Shown: positions 16,706 through 25,911 of the stretch, one piece after another
How positions within the stretch are numbered: the first letter of the stretch is position 1
Layout of the letters: each line of letters starts with the position of its first letter
Source of the DNA: Limnobacter thiooxidans
GTDB lineage: Bacteria; Pseudomonadota; Gammaproteobacteria; Burkholderiales; Burkholderiaceae_B
Direction of reading: 5' to 3'
DNA: 64,000 nt
Assembly: GCF_036323495.1 (NCBI RefSeq)
Contig: NZ_AP028947.1
Span: 310,001-374,000, forward strand
Notes under the pieces: model-generated
Databases searched by the model: none
Told to the model about the DNA's origin: nothing
What the model saw: only the letters and a program-made list of their open reading frames with translations
Position numbers and translations under genes: made by a program

Positions 16706-17824
16706 ATGAGCAAAGTGGCGTTAATTACCGGTGTAACCGGGCAGGATGGTTCGTATCTGGCTGAGTTCCTGTTGAGCAAGGGTTACGAAGTACATGGCAT
16801 TAAGCGCCGTGCTTCCCTGTTCAATACCCAGCGCGTGGACCACATTTACGAAGACCCGCATGTTGAAAACGCCCGTTTCAAATTGCACTATGGTGACTTG
16901 ACCGACAGCTCCAACTTGACCCGAATTATTCAGCAGGTTCAGCCTGATGAGGTCTACAACCTGGGGGCACAAAGCCACGTTGCAGTGAGCTTCGAAAGTC
17001 CGGAATACACAGCCGATGTGGATGCGATGGGTACATTGCGCCTGTTGGAGGCCATCCGCTTTCTGGGGTTGGAAAAGAAAACCCGTTTTTACCAGGCCAG
17101 TACTTCCGAGTTGTACGGCTTGGTTCAGGAAATTCCGCAAAAGGAAACGACACCTTTTTACCCGCGCAGCCCCTATGCCGTGGCAAAAATGTACGCCTAC
17201 TGGATTACGGTGAACTACCGCGAAAGCTATGGCATGTATGCCTGCAACGGTATCTTGTTCAACCATGAAAGCCCGCGCCGTGGCGAAACCTTCGTAACCC
17301 GAAAAATTACACGCGGAATGAGCAACATTGCCGTGGGCTTGGAGCAATGCCTGTACATGGGCAATATGGACGCGCTGCGTGATTGGGGGCATGCAAAAGA
17401 CTACGTCGAGATGCAGTGGCTGATGCTGCAGCAAGACACACCAGACGATTTTGTAATTGCCACCGGGGTGCAATACAGCGTTCGCCAGTTCATCGAAATG
17501 ACGGCGGGTGAGTTGGGTGTAACACTGCGCTGGGAAGGAACGGGCGTGGATGAGAAAGGGATCGTCGTGAAGGTGGAAGGCGACAAGGCCCCAGCCTTGA
17601 AAGAAGGCAGTGTTGTAGTGCAGGTGGACCCCCGTTATTTCCGCCCTGCGGAGGTGGAAACGCTGCTGGGTGATCCAAGCAAGGCGAAACAGAAGCTGGG
17701 TTGGACACCTAAGATTACCCTTCAGGAAATGGTGCAGGAAATGGTGCAGGTTGATTTGGATGCCGCGCGCCAGCATGCGTTGTTGAAGCAGCATGGATAC
17801 AGCATCGCAGTGAGCCGCGAATGA
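16706..17824 (+). CDS. gmd: GDP-mannose 4,6-dehydratase
   Basis: Converts GDP-D-mannose to GDP-4-keto-6-deoxy-D-mannose, the first step to GDP-L-fucose. The extended SDR fold is clear: [15 protein letters not shown] cofactor loop at residues 9-23, then the Gmd-specific KRRASLFNT, the catalytic triad segment with TSELYG and SPYAVAK (YxxxK), and [14 protein letters not shown] use ATG 16706 (SKVALITG) with AAGG 9 bases upstream rather than an in-frame TTG at 16676. The length of 372 aa is normal. The stop overlaps the fcl start (ATGA). Confidence 0.96.
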   Translation: MSKVALITGVTGQDGSYLAEFLLSKGYEVHGIKRRASLFNTQRVDHIYEDPHVENARFKLHYGDLTDSSNLTRIIQQVQPDEVYNLGAQSHVAVSFESPEYTADVDAMGTLRLLEAIRFLGLEKKTRFYQASTSELYGLVQEIPQKETTPFYPRSPYAVAKMYAYWITVNYRESYGMYACNGILFNHESPRRGETFVTRKITRGMSNIAVGLEQCLYMGNMDALRDWGHAKDYVEMQWLMLQQDTPDDFVIATGVQYSVRQFIEMTAGELGVTLRWEGTGVDEKGIVVKVEGDKAPALKEGSVVVQVDPRYFRPAEVETLLGDPSKAKQKLGWTPKITLQEMVQEMVQVDLDAARQHALLKQHGYSIAVSRE

Positions 17825-18792
17825 ACAAGAGCGCAAAGATTTATGTAGCGGGCCACCGCGGCATGGTCGGTAGCGCAATTGTGCGCCGTTTGAATGCCTT
17901 GGGTTACCTCAACATTGTGGTCCGTACCCACGCTGAACTCGACCTATGTAACCAGGCCGCCGTGAACGGTTTTTTTGCAGACGAGAAACCTGATGCCGTG
18001 GTGTTGGCTGCAGCGAAGGTGGGCGGTATTCACGCCAACAACACCTACCCCGCCGAATTCATTTTCCAGAACCTGATGATGGAGTGCAATGTGGTGCAAG
18101 CCGCGCACGCCAACAATTGCCAGCATTTGCTGTTTCTGGGTTCAAGCTGCATCTATCCCAAACTGGCTGAGCAGCCCATGACGGAAACTGCACTCTTGAC
18201 TGGAACGCTGGAATGCACCAACGAACCCTATGCGGTGGCAAAAATTGCGGGAATCAAGTTGTGTGAAAGTTACAACCGCCAGTACGGCCGCAATTACCGC
18301 AGCGTAATGCCCACAAACCTGTACGGTGAAAATGACAACTTTCATCCCGAGAACAGCCATGTGATACCGGCGATGATGCGTCGTTTTCATGAAGCCAAGG
18401 TGCGGGGTGATTCTGAAGTTGTGGTGTGGGGCACAGGTACACCCATGCGGGAATTCTTGTATGTCGACGACATGGCGGCTGCCAGTGTGCATGTGTTGCT
18501 GCTCGATGACGACACTTACCAGACCAACACGCAACCCATGCTGAGCCACATCAATGTGGGTACGGGCGTGGATTGCACCATTCGTGAACTGGCAGAAACC
18601 ATGCAACGCGTGGTGGGCTTTGAAGGAAAGTTGGTATTCGATACGACCAAACCCGATGGCACACCGCGCAAGCTGATGAATGTGGATCGCCTGAAGAAGT
18701 TGGGTTGGGAATACAGCATTGATCTTGAAACTGGTTTGAAAAAGACTTATGCCTGGTTTTTGAACAATGTTGAAGGACTAAGGCAGGTTTGA
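17821..18792 (+). CDS. fcl: GDP-L-fucose synthase
   Basis: Bifunctional epimerase/reductase that turns the Gmd product into GDP-L-fucose with NADPH. Features of the SDR family seen: [10 protein letters not shown] at residues 8-17, [10 protein letters not shown] near residue 105, and the catalytic Tyr-Lys pair in [10 protein letters not shown] near residue 137. At 323 aa it matches Fcl/WcaG. It is translationally coupled to gmd, and the next gene follows after 4 bases, so the GDP-fucose enzymes are produced together. Confidence 0.96.
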   Translation: MNKSAKIYVAGHRGMVGSAIVRRLNALGYLNIVVRTHAELDLCNQAAVNGFFADEKPDAVVLAAAKVGGIHANNTYPAEFIFQNLMMECNVVQAAHANNCQHLLFLGSSCIYPKLAEQPMTETALLTGTLECTNEPYAVAKIAGIKLCESYNRQYGRNYRSVMPTNLYGENDNFHPENSHVIPAMMRRFHEAKVRGDSEVVVWGTGTPMREFLYVDDMAAASVHVLLLDDDTYQTNTQPMLSHINVGTGVDCTIRELAETMQRVVGFEGKLVFDTTKPDGTPRKLMNVDRLKKLGWEYSIDLETGLKKTYAWFLNNVEGLRQV

Positions 18793-18796
18793 GATT

Positions 18797-19279
18797 GTGG
18801 GTACTTGGTACAGCACTCAGGAATGGACTGAGGTCGTTCAACGCGCACCGCTTGTTTCAATTGACTTGATCATCACCAATGCACAGGAAGAAGTGTTGGT
18901 GGGGTGGCGTAACAACAGGCCCGCGCAGCATTACTGGTTTGTCCCCGGCGGCGTGGTGCGCAAAGGTGAAACTTTGCAAAAAGCTTTTGAACGTGTGGTG
19001 TTTGATGAACTGGGTGAGTCCATTCAGGTGAGAGGCAAGGACTTGTTTGATGGGGTGTATGAACACCACTACACTGACAATTTTGCTGGTGTCGAAGGCT
19101 TGGGTACCCATTATGTGGTGTTGGCCCACCGCTTGAATTCAGCAAAGCACCTGCCCGTTTTTTCCAGTTTGGCCACATTGCCCAAAGCCCAGCACAGTAA
19201 TTATTTGTGGATGTCTGTGGATGCGTTGCTACTTGACCCACAGGTGCACCCGAATACGAAAGCTTATTTTCAGGAATGA
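18797..19279 (+). CDS. gmm: GDP-mannose mannosyl hydrolase (Nudix family)
   Basis: A Nudix hydrolase of the Gmm/NudD type that splits GDP-mannose or GDP-glucose and is commonly encoded beside gmd and fcl. The variant Nudix box GGVVRKGETLQKAFERVV...ELG lies near residues 50-72; the deviation from the consensus REUxEE is as in Gmm enzymes. The start is a GTG at 18797, 4 bases after fcl. The stop overlaps the manC start. Length 160 aa is standard. Its place suggests control of the GDP-mannose pool. Confidence 0.9.
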   Translation: MGTWYSTQEWTEVVQRAPLVSIDLIITNAQEEVLVGWRNNRPAQHYWFVPGGVVRKGETLQKAFERVVFDELGESIQVRGKDLFDGVYEHHYTDNFAGVEGLGTHYVVLAHRLNSAKHLPVFSSLATLPKAQHSNYLWMSVDALLLDPQVHPNTKAYFQE

Positions 19280-20775
19280 AGACAATCATGAGTAACAACA
19301 ATCGAGTCATCCCGGTAATCTTGTGCGGTGGAGCTGGAACGCGCTTGTGGCCGTTGTCGCGCAAAAACTTCCCCAAGCCATTTCTGAAACTTGGGGCGGA
19401 AAGCCTGATTGCGCAGACCGTACGCCGTGCTGCGGCTGTAGTGAAGGCGGTGGGCTCGGAAGACATATTGTTGGTCAGCAATGAAAGCTACCAATTCTTG
19501 CTGCAAGATGAATGCACCCCTGTGCTGAACAGCGAGGGCGGCAATATTGCCCTTCACCAACTTCTCGAGCCTCAAGGCCGTAATACTGCCCCCGCTATTG
19601 CCTTGGCAGCGCTTTGGGCACAAACGAAATATCCGAATGAAGACCCTGTGTTGCTGGTTCTCCCCGCAGACCATTTGATAAACCCTGTACCCACGTTTGT
19701 TCAAGTGGCACAAAATGCGGTAGCTGCTGCGCGCAAGGGTTGGCTGACTTGCTTTGGTATTGCCCCTACAGCACCCGAAACGGGGTTTGGCTACATTCAG
19801 CAGGGTGCGCCTGTCGATGAGCTCAATGGCGCTTTCGCCGTTCAGCGTTTTGTGGAAAAACCCAAGCTGGAGTTGGCCATGGAGTATCTGGCCAGTGGTC
19901 AGTATGTTTGGAATGGCGGTATGTTTGCCCTGCGTACAGGTGACGTACTGCAAGCCTTGACACAGAATGAACCCGCTGTTGCGTTGCAAGCGCAAACCGT
20001 GTGGGCGGGGGCAAAGGAAACCAAAAACGCAAAATCAACCGGCAGCGCATTCGCTTTCAATAAAGACGAATTTGCAAAACTGCCCGACATCAGCATTGAC
20101 TACGCGGTGATGGAAAAGGCCAGCAATGTAGCGGTGGTGGCAGCCAGTTTTCAGTGGAGCGACATTGGAAGCTGGGCGGCACTTTCTGAGCAGTTCAGTG
20201 CCGATTCAAAAGGCAATTCCCTTCAGCAAGAAGGGACGGGTCAACTGATCTCGATCGACAGCAGCAATACCCATGTTCGCTTGGGAAACCGGGCAGTGGC
20301 GATGCTGGGCGTGGAGAATTTGTTGATTGTTGATACACCGGACGCACTGTTGGTGGCCGATAAAAGCCGTCACCAGGATGTAAAAAAAGTGGTGGAAACC
20401 CTGAAGGCACAAGGCAGTGAGTTGGTGAATTTTCATCCCACTGTGCACCGCCCCTGGGGTACCTACACCGTGCTTGAGGATTCAAGCGGATACAAGATAA
20501 AGCGTATTGAAGTAAAGCCTGGTGCCGCCCTCAGTTTGCAAATGCACCACCATCGCAGCGAGCACTGGATTGTGGTCAGCGGCACGGCAGAAGTAACCAA
20601 TGGTGAAAATGTATTTTTGGTACGCAAGAATGAATCGACCTATATCCCTGCGGGTAACAGGCACCGATTGGTCAACCCCGGTGTGTTGAACCTGGTGATG
20701 ATTGAAGTGCAAAGCGGGGATTACCTCGAAGAGGATGACATCGTTCGGTTTGACGATGTGTATGGCCGGGCTTGA
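19276..20775 (+). CDS. manC: Mannose-1-phosphate guanylyltransferase / mannose-6-phosphate isomerase
   Basis: Supplies GDP-mannose for the gmd-fcl branch. The N-terminal nucleotidyltransferase has CGGAGTRLWPLSRKNFPKPF at about residues 18-37. The C-terminal cupin (about 390-490) has HRPWGTYTVLEDS, then QMHHHRSEHWIVVSG and PAGNRHRLVNPG, the phosphomannose isomerase type II signature. The length of 499 aa fits CpsB/ManC/AlgA. ATG 19276 overlaps the gmm stop; an ATG four codons later is possible. A strong hairpin lies 37 bases after the stop. Confidence 0.95.
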   Translation: MKTIMSNNNRVIPVILCGGAGTRLWPLSRKNFPKPFLKLGAESLIAQTVRRAAAVVKAVGSEDILLVSNESYQFLLQDECTPVLNSEGGNIALHQLLEPQGRNTAPAIALAALWAQTKYPNEDPVLLVLPADHLINPVPTFVQVAQNAVAAARKGWLTCFGIAPTAPETGFGYIQQGAPVDELNGAFAVQRFVEKPKLELAMEYLASGQYVWNGGMFALRTGDVLQALTQNEPAVALQAQTVWAGAKETKNAKSTGSAFAFNKDEFAKLPDISIDYAVMEKASNVAVVAASFQWSDIGSWAALSEQFSADSKGNSLQQEGTGQLISIDSSNTHVRLGNRAVAMLGVENLLIVDTPDALLVADKSRHQDVKKVVETLKAQGSELVNFHPTVHRPWGTYTVLEDSSGYKIKRIEVKPGAALSLQMHHHRSEHWIVVSGTAEVTNGENVFLVRKNESTYIPAGNRHRLVNPGVLNLVMIEVQSGDYLEEDDIVRFDDVYGRA

Positions 20776-20812
20776 CGAAAGCCACCCATCCAAGCGCTTC
20801 TCACCATCTTTC

Positions 20813-20850
20813 AACCTCCGGTAAATTGAGTTCTCAATCCGGAGGTTTTC
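20813..20850 (+). promoter_or_regulatory. Hairpin after manC: terminator and/or SD-masking element
   Basis: AACCTCCGG (20813-20821) pairs with CCGGAGGTT (20839-20847), and the loop contains a second stem ATTGAG / CTCAAT. The right arm is followed by TTTTC, so it can work as a terminator for manC. The same arm contains GGAGG, the ribosome binding site of the lipoprotein gene whose TTG start is at 20851, so the hairpin would also mask that site. Confidence 0.75.
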
Positions 20851-21687
20851 TTGCACCGACCATTTCACTACCTTGTACTTTGCCTGGTTGTATTGACGAC
20901 AACAGCCTGCGCAAGCAAAACGCTTTCGCAGTTAGAGGGCGTGGCCAAAACAGGCGGGCAGTACACTGAGACCTTGAAGAAGGTCAATTCATTTGCGCTG
21001 GATCATTCCCTGGAATTTACGGCTGATCTGCTTCCCGAATTACCCCGAGAACATGACACTTTGCAGGCTCAAACCGAGGTCATGCGCAAGCGCGCGCAAA
21101 TGCTGAGCGAACTTGCAAGCTACCTGGACACGCAGGCCCGGTATTTTGCAGAACTTGAGGCCTTGGCAAAAGGCGACACCAGCGCAGGCACATCAAGGTC
21201 TTTGAAGAAACTGGTCGAGGCCTTGAACAAGTCACCCGACCTGGGTGGAATAACCCGCGTTAGCAAGGAGGCCATGGCCGGTTTGGCTGGGCATGTGGCG
21301 GACTGGAAGCACAGCGCAGAGGTTAAAGCCGTGTTGATTCGCGATGCCGACACGGTGTCGCAGGCGCTTTTGTTAAACCAACTTTCTTTGGAAGAGCAAA
21401 TTCAATGGGTTACCCGCCGGGAGGCGCTGGCCCGGCAAGTGGAGTACCGAGAGAAAGTTGAGAAGCCTTTTGTAGACGACAAGAAGTTGTCCGAGACGTG
21501 GAAGAAAGCCTGGATTGCCGATATCAAACGCCCGCCCACCATTGCATTGCTGGAACAGGCAAGGCAGGTCAGCCTGATCATGCAACAGGCTTGGCTGGAT
21601 GTATTGCGGGGTCAGGGCGGGTTTGAGCACATGCGTGCAAGCCTGGATCAGATCGCTTCCAACCTTCAAGCGGCCACCCAACCATGA
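20851..21687 (+). CDS. Uncharacterised lipoprotein
   Basis: A 278-residue predicted lipoprotein of unknown function. The signal peptide (residues 1-20, HRPFHYLVLC...TTTAC) has a good lipobox. The mature part is strongly helical and charged, with probable coiled-coil content. No catalytic motif is recognised. The start is a TTG at 20851 placed 5 bases after a perfect GGAGG; no ATG gives an intact signal peptide. The stop overlaps the next small gene (ATGA). The pair lies between two nucleotide-sugar operons but nothing in the sequence ties it to them. Confidence 0.75.
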   Translation: MHRPFHYLVLCLVVLTTTACASKTLSQLEGVAKTGGQYTETLKKVNSFALDHSLEFTADLLPELPREHDTLQAQTEVMRKRAQMLSELASYLDTQARYFAELEALAKGDTSAGTSRSLKKLVEALNKSPDLGGITRVSKEAMAGLAGHVADWKHSAEVKAVLIRDADTVSQALLLNQLSLEEQIQWVTRREALARQVEYREKVEKPFVDDKKLSETWKKAWIADIKRPPTIALLEQARQVSLIMQQAWLDVLRGQGGFEHMRASLDQIASNLQAATQP

Positions 21688-22007
21688 ATGACCAAGAGTT
21701 CAATGACATGCGGACAAACATTGAACGTGTGTTCGCAGACCTGTATTTGATTGATATCTCCACTTTGAATGCAGATCAGCGCAAGCTGCACCAGAGATCG
21801 CTTTCTGCAGCCTACCTGGCTTTGGTGAATGCCGAGCATTCGACACTGGGCCAATTGACTGAAGATGCAAAAACCCAGTTAATTCCTTTGGCCTTGAATG
21901 TGCAACGATTGCAACATGAAGTTTCAGGGTTACCCACACCGTATGAAAAGCTGGAAGCAGTGGCCAAAGAGCTTTCGGCTTTTGGCAGGCTTGCGCAACT
22001 GTTGTAG
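21684..22007 (+). CDS. Uncharacterised small cytoplasmic protein
   Basis: A 107-residue, probably all-helical soluble protein with no recognised domain. It lacks a signal peptide and membrane segments. ATG 21684 lies in the stop of the preceding lipoprotein gene (ATGA), so the two are very likely made together and may act in the same process. The next gene, rfbA, begins 67 bases later. Confidence 0.65.
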   Translation: MNDQEFNDMRTNIERVFADLYLIDISTLNADQRKLHQRSLSAAYLALVNAEHSTLGQLTEDAKTQLIPLALNVQRLQHEVSGLPTPYEKLEAVAKELSAFGRLAQLL

Positions 22008-22074
22008 TTTGGCTTGATGCAAGTTGCAGAAAGCCTCAATATTGTGGCTTGAATCAACCACAGCGACGCAACCC

Positions 22075-22953
22075 ATGAACCGCAAAGGCATTGTTTTGGC
22101 GGGTGGTCAAGCCACCCGACTTTATCCAGCCACCTCGGCTGTCAGCAAACAATTGCTGCCGGTTTATGACAAACCCATGATTTATTACCCTCTAAGTACA
22201 TTGATGCTTGCTGGTGTTCGCGAGGTATTGATCATTTCCACCCCGCATGACACCCCTCGTTTCGAGCAGTTGCTGGGCGATGGTTCTCGCTGGGGTATGC
22301 GAATTGAATACGCTGTTCAGGATCAACCAGGTGGAGTTGCCCAGGCCCTGTTGGTAGCCGAGCCGTTTCTTCAGGGGCTTCCCTGTGCCTTGGTGTTGGG
22401 TGACAACCTGTTTTATGGACAAAACCTGGTGCGCCAAATGCAATACGCCTACGGACAAAAACGTGGGGCCACTATTTTTGCCTATTCAGTGGCAAAACCA
22501 GAGGCCTATGGCGTGTTGGAAATTGATGGGCAAGGGCTGGTGGTGGGTATTGAAGAAAAACCTCTGAAACCCAAAAGTAAAAAGGCAGTGACAGGCTTGT
22601 ATTTTTTTGATGAACAGGCGCCTCAAATTGCGAAGGAGTTGAAACCTTCAGCCCGTGGGGAGCTGGAAATTACAGACGTGATTCGTACTTATCTGGAAGC
22701 GGGTCAATTGGCTGTGGAACATATGGGGCGAGGGCAGGCCTGGCTTGATACCGGAACGGCGGATAGCCTGTTGGACGCCGCCAATTTTATTCAAACCATT
22801 GAGCGCAGGCAGGGCTTGAAGGTATCTTGCCCGGAGGAGATCGCATGGCGCAACAAATGGATTTCCAATGCGGAGTTGTCGGCTTTGGCCATGCCTTTGA
22901 GCAAGAGCGGTTATGGTGAATACCTTTTGGGTTTGATGGATGGCTGGGTCTGA
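22075..22953 (+). CDS. rfbA: Glucose-1-phosphate thymidylyltransferase
   Basis: First enzyme of dTDP-L-rhamnose synthesis, joining dTTP and glucose-1-phosphate. The family signature SKQLLPVYDKPMIYYPLSTL occurs near residues 24-43. The N-terminal nucleotide loop reads LAGGQATRLYP, where the usual form is GGxGTRL, so an expected glycine is alanine. I chose ATG 22075 (292 aa, normal length) over an upstream in-frame ATG at 22024 that would add 17 untypical residues. rfbC starts directly after. Confidence 0.95.
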   Translation: MNRKGIVLAGGQATRLYPATSAVSKQLLPVYDKPMIYYPLSTLMLAGVREVLIISTPHDTPRFEQLLGDGSRWGMRIEYAVQDQPGGVAQALLVAEPFLQGLPCALVLGDNLFYGQNLVRQMQYAYGQKRGATIFAYSVAKPEAYGVLEIDGQGLVVGIEEKPLKPKSKKAVTGLYFFDEQAPQIAKELKPSARGELEITDVIRTYLEAGQLAVEHMGRGQAWLDTGTADSLLDAANFIQTIERRQGLKVSCPEEIAWRNKWISNAELSALAMPLSKSGYGEYLLGLMDGWV

Positions 22954-22954
22954 A

Positions 22955-23503
22955 ATGAATCTTCAAACAACTCCATTGCAAGGCCTGTTGGTGTTGACCC
23001 CGAATGTCCACAGGGACGCACGCGGTTACTTTCTGGAAAGTTTTAATTCGAAAACGTTCAAGCAATTGACTGGCTTGCAGCCAGAATTCGTGCAAACCAA
23101 TGAATCACTTTCTACAAAAGGTGTACTTCGCGGATTGCACTGGCAAGAATCGCCCAAAGCACAGGGCAAGCTTGTGCGGTTGGTGACGGGGGCCGTATTT
23201 GATGTGGTTGTGGATTTGAGATCAAATTCGGAAACCTTCGGGCAGTGGTTTGGCTGTGAGCTGAATGCAGTGAATCAGAAGCAGTTGTGGATACCTGCGG
23301 GCTTTGCGCATGGTTTTTTAACCTTGTCTGATCAAGCCATTCTCAACTACCAGGTCACCGACTTTCACAGCCCCGAACACGAGCGTTGCCTGGCCTGGAA
23401 TGACCCTGTTCTGAATATTGACTGGCCTTTGAAAAAATTGGGAATTTCAGCCCCGGTTGTGTCTGCCAAAGATGCGGATGGCATCGCATTTACGGAGCTA
23501 TAG
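22955..23503 (+). CDS. rfbC: dTDP-4-dehydrorhamnose 3,5-epimerase
   Basis: Third enzyme of the dTDP-rhamnose pathway, a cupin-fold epimerase. RGLHWQ near residue 59 carries the catalytic histidine; QLWIPAGFAHGF and the DFHSPEHERCLAWNDP segment are family marks. ATG 22955, immediately after the rfbA stop, gives 182 aa, the usual size; an ATG at 22940 would overlap rfbA. The rfaH-like gene begins 2 bases after the stop, so rfbA-rfbC-rfaH form one unit. Confidence 0.95.
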   Translation: MNLQTTPLQGLLVLTPNVHRDARGYFLESFNSKTFKQLTGLQPEFVQTNESLSTKGVLRGLHWQESPKAQGKLVRLVTGAVFDVVVDLRSNSETFGQWFGCELNAVNQKQLWIPAGFAHGFLTLSDQAILNYQVTDFHSPEHERCLAWNDPVLNIDWPLKKLGISAPVVSAKDADGIAFTEL

Positions 23504-23505
23504 CA

Positions 23506-24009
23506 ATGGCTCAGTGGTATGTGATTTACACCAAGCCACGGCAGGAGGCGGTGGCCCTTGAAAATTTGCAGCGGCAGAATTACACAGTGCTGTATCCACG
23601 CGCGCGCCTTCAGAAACGAAAAGCCGGGCAGGGCAGTGTTGCCGTGGTTGAGCCATTGTTTCCAAGGTACATGTTTGTGCGTCTGAAAACTGGTGTGGAT
23701 GACTTTTCCAAATTGCGTTCAACCAAAGGTTGTGTTGATCTGGTGAAGTTTGGTGGAAAAGCGTCCACTGTGCCCGATGACTTGATTGACTTTATTCATG
23801 CACGGGCCGACGCCGACTATGTCATTGATTTACAGCGTGCAAATGAATTGCAGGTGGGTGGCAAAGTGAGGGTGGCTGAAGGACCACTGGAGGGATTCAT
23901 GGGCACCATTGCTTTGGCAAAAAGTGACCACCGCGTGATTGTGTTGTTGAACATCATGGGGGCCGAACGCAACGTCGAACTGAGAAAAGACCAGTTGGAC
24001 CAAGCGTGA
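23506..24009 (+). CDS. rfaH: RfaH-type NusG-family transcription antiterminator
   Basis: A NusG paralogue expected to bind elongating RNA polymerase and raise expression of long polysaccharide operons. The N-terminal NGN domain starts WYVIYTKPRQE, followed by PLFPRYMFVR; the C-terminal KOW region (about residues 118-165) has VRVAEGPLEGFMG. At 167 aa it fits RfaH rather than NusG (about 180) and it sits in a sugar gene cluster rather than near secE-rplK. A short ACCCC / GGGGT hairpin (24009-24021) separates it from the convergent chemoreceptor gene. No convincing ops site was found in this window. Confidence 0.88.
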   Translation: MAQWYVIYTKPRQEAVALENLQRQNYTVLYPRARLQKRKAGQGSVAVVEPLFPRYMFVRLKTGVDDFSKLRSTKGCVDLVKFGGKASTVPDDLIDFIHARADADYVIDLQRANELQVGGKVRVAEGPLEGFMGTIALAKSDHRVIVLLNIMGAERNVELRKDQLDQA

Positions 24010-24021
24010 CCCCCACGGGGT

Positions 24022-25791
24022 TTAACCTTCGTCGGCTTGTCTGGCGTCCAGTTCGGAAAGTGATTTGGCCAGGCCTTCCACCTTCTTTTTAGTTTCACCC
24101 ACCAGGTTGGAAATTTCATACGCTGCGGATGCACTTCGTTGTGCCAGGCCCCGCACTTCATCGGCCACCACAGCGAAGCCGCGGCCAGCTTCGCCAGCAC
24201 GTGCGGCCTCAATGGCTGCGTTCAAGGCCAGCAAGTTGGTTTGCGATGCAATGCCATCAATGGTTCCCACAATGGATCCAATCTGATCACTGACTTTCAA
24301 TACATCCCGCATGGCTTGATTGGTTTCTTCAATGGTGCGGCGGCGTGCGGTAATGTCGCCGCCATACATCACGATGCGCTTGATGCTGCCATCAAAGCCT
24401 GCAATGGGTGTCAAGGTGGCGGCCACGAACACTGCGCTGCCACTTGCTGTTTTGAAGGCAAGTTCTGTGCTGACCGCTTCGCCTTTGCGCAGCTTTGCCA
24501 GCTCGGTTGTGCTGACTGCCTTGTCCAGCTTGTTTTCTGGCAAAAGCAAATCGTTGTTCGATTTGGCTTCCAACAAGTTTCTGAGCAGGGTGTTCGCAAT
24601 TTCAATATCACCGTTGGCATTCCATTCCAGCACAAGGTTGGAACGCTGAATGGCCTCTAGCCGAATGTCAAATTCAACGGATCGGGTTTTCGTTTCGGTG
24701 ATGTTGGCCTGGATCGAGATGAATTGGCACAACACGCCTTTTGCATCAAACACCGGGTTGATGGCGAGTGAAATCCAGTAGGGTTTTCCGTGCCGGTCGT
24801 AATTCAGGATTTCGTCATAAAAGGCTTCGCGGCTGCGAAGTTTGTCCCGAATTTTTTGAACGGTTTCAGGCGAGGTTTCCTTGCCCTGCAAAATGTGACC
24901 TGGCTTTTTACCGCGAACTTCGTCAAGTTTGTAGCCTGTCAAAGCCACAAACCCAGGGTTGACGTACTCAATCAAACCCTCTGCGTTGGTAATCACCACC
25001 GAGTTGTCCGTTTCGTTGGCGACCAGTGACAGCAGGCGGAATTGCTCCCGTTGCGCCACTTCGGCAGTTACGTCTTTCACAAAAGCGGTGTACATGATGT
25101 CGTCGCCCACACGCAGTTTGGACAACGATAAACCACCCCACACCACGCGGCCGTCTTTGCGTTCAATGCGAACCTCGCGGCTGGTGCCTACAATTTTGTC
25201 CATGCCGGTGGTGCGGTTTGCATTCACCAGGTTGTCGTGGTTGGATTGAAGCTGAACCGGAACCAGCATCTTGACGTTCTTGCCCAGCACCTCGTCGCGA
25301 CTGTAGCCCCAAAGCTGTTCTGCGGCCTTGTTGAAGAAGGTGACATTGTTGCGTGCGTCGATGGTGACGACCGCGTCAATGGTTTGTTCAAGTGTCTGGT
25401 TGATTTGCTCGCGCGCATTGCGCTCGGCTGAAATGTCGCGCACGAATGCGGTGTAGCAAATCTTGTTACCGGTTTTGACCCGAGAAAGGCTTAAAGACGC
25501 CCAGATTGTTTCGCCAGACTTGCGCTCAAGCTGAACCTCGCGAAACGTGCCCACGATTTTGTCTTGCCCGGTGCTTCGATTGTTGTTGACGTAGTCGTCG
25601 TGCCTGCCCTGAATGGCATGAGGGACCAGCATTTTGACGTTCTGGCCGATGACCTCATCAGCAGTGTAGCCCCACAGTTTTTCGGCGGCGGCATTGTAAT
25701 AAGTCACCCGGTTTTTCTCGTCAATGCTGACAACCGCGTCAATGGTTTGGTCGAGAATCTGGTTCTGACTGGAATTTCCGAACAGCCGCAT
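24022..25791 (-). CDS. Soluble multi-PAS methyl-accepting chemotaxis protein
   Basis: A 589-residue sensor without membrane segments, so cytoplasmic. It has two closely similar PAS domains in tandem (about residues 10-125 and 133-247), a third PAS (about 258-370), a fourth degenerate PAS-like region (about 380-480), then a short MCP signalling hairpin with its conserved tip ([19 protein letters not shown] near residue 530). The first two PAS domains have FixL-like segments ([10 protein letters not shown] and KIVGTFREV), where FixL carries the haem-ligating histidine. The third resembles NifL/aerotaxis PAS domains. This suggests sensing of oxygen or redox state; that is inference. Start ATG follows AGGAG by 9 bases. 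Confidence 0.88.
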   Translation of the reverse strand: MRLFGNSSQNQILDQTIDAVVSIDEKNRVTYYNAAAEKLWGYTADEVIGQNVKMLVPHAIQGRHDDYVNNNRSTGQDKIVGTFREVQLERKSGETIWASLSLSRVKTGNKICYTAFVRDISAERNAREQINQTLEQTIDAVVTIDARNNVTFFNKAAEQLWGYSRDEVLGKNVKMLVPVQLQSNHDNLVNANRTTGMDKIVGTSREVRIERKDGRVVWGGLSLSKLRVGDDIMYTAFVKDVTAEVAQREQFRLLSLVANETDNSVVITNAEGLIEYVNPGFVALTGYKLDEVRGKKPGHILQGKETSPETVQKIRDKLRSREAFYDEILNYDRHGKPYWISLAINPVFDAKGVLCQFISIQANITETKTRSVEFDIRLEAIQRSNLVLEWNANGDIEIANTLLRNLLEAKSNNDLLLPENKLDKAVSTTELAKLRKGEAVSTELAFKTASGSAVFVAATLTPIAGFDGSIKRIVMYGGDITARRRTIEETNQAMRDVLKVSDQIGSIVGTIDGIASQTNLLALNAAIEAARAGEAGRGFAVVADEVRGLAQRSASAAYEISNLVGETKKKVEGLAKSLSELDARQADEG

Positions 25792-25911
25792 GGGGAATAG
25801 CTCCTGAATACATTCATTGAATGATTTCGATTCTGGAGTAAATTTGCGTATCGGAAACTCCGAGACAAGGGGGTAAATTCCCCCTAGTTCGGGTTACACC
25901 AAATGGATGGC

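Noticed and set aside
16721..17878. A 385-codon open frame on the minus strand opposite gmd.
   Set aside because: It is fully antisense to a clear gmd gene, has a His/Gln-rich composition typical of a shadow frame, and matches no family.
24009..24021. ACCCC/GGGGT hairpin between rfaH and the chemoreceptor gene as a terminator.
   Set aside because: The stem has only 5 bp, a 3-base loop and a three-T tail; it is noted in the rfaH entry but not listed as a terminator.
25800..25890. A possible flagellar sigma-28 promoter (CCGATAC on the minus strand) upstream of the chemoreceptor gene.
   Set aside because: No TAAA element exists at the required distance, so the match is too weak.
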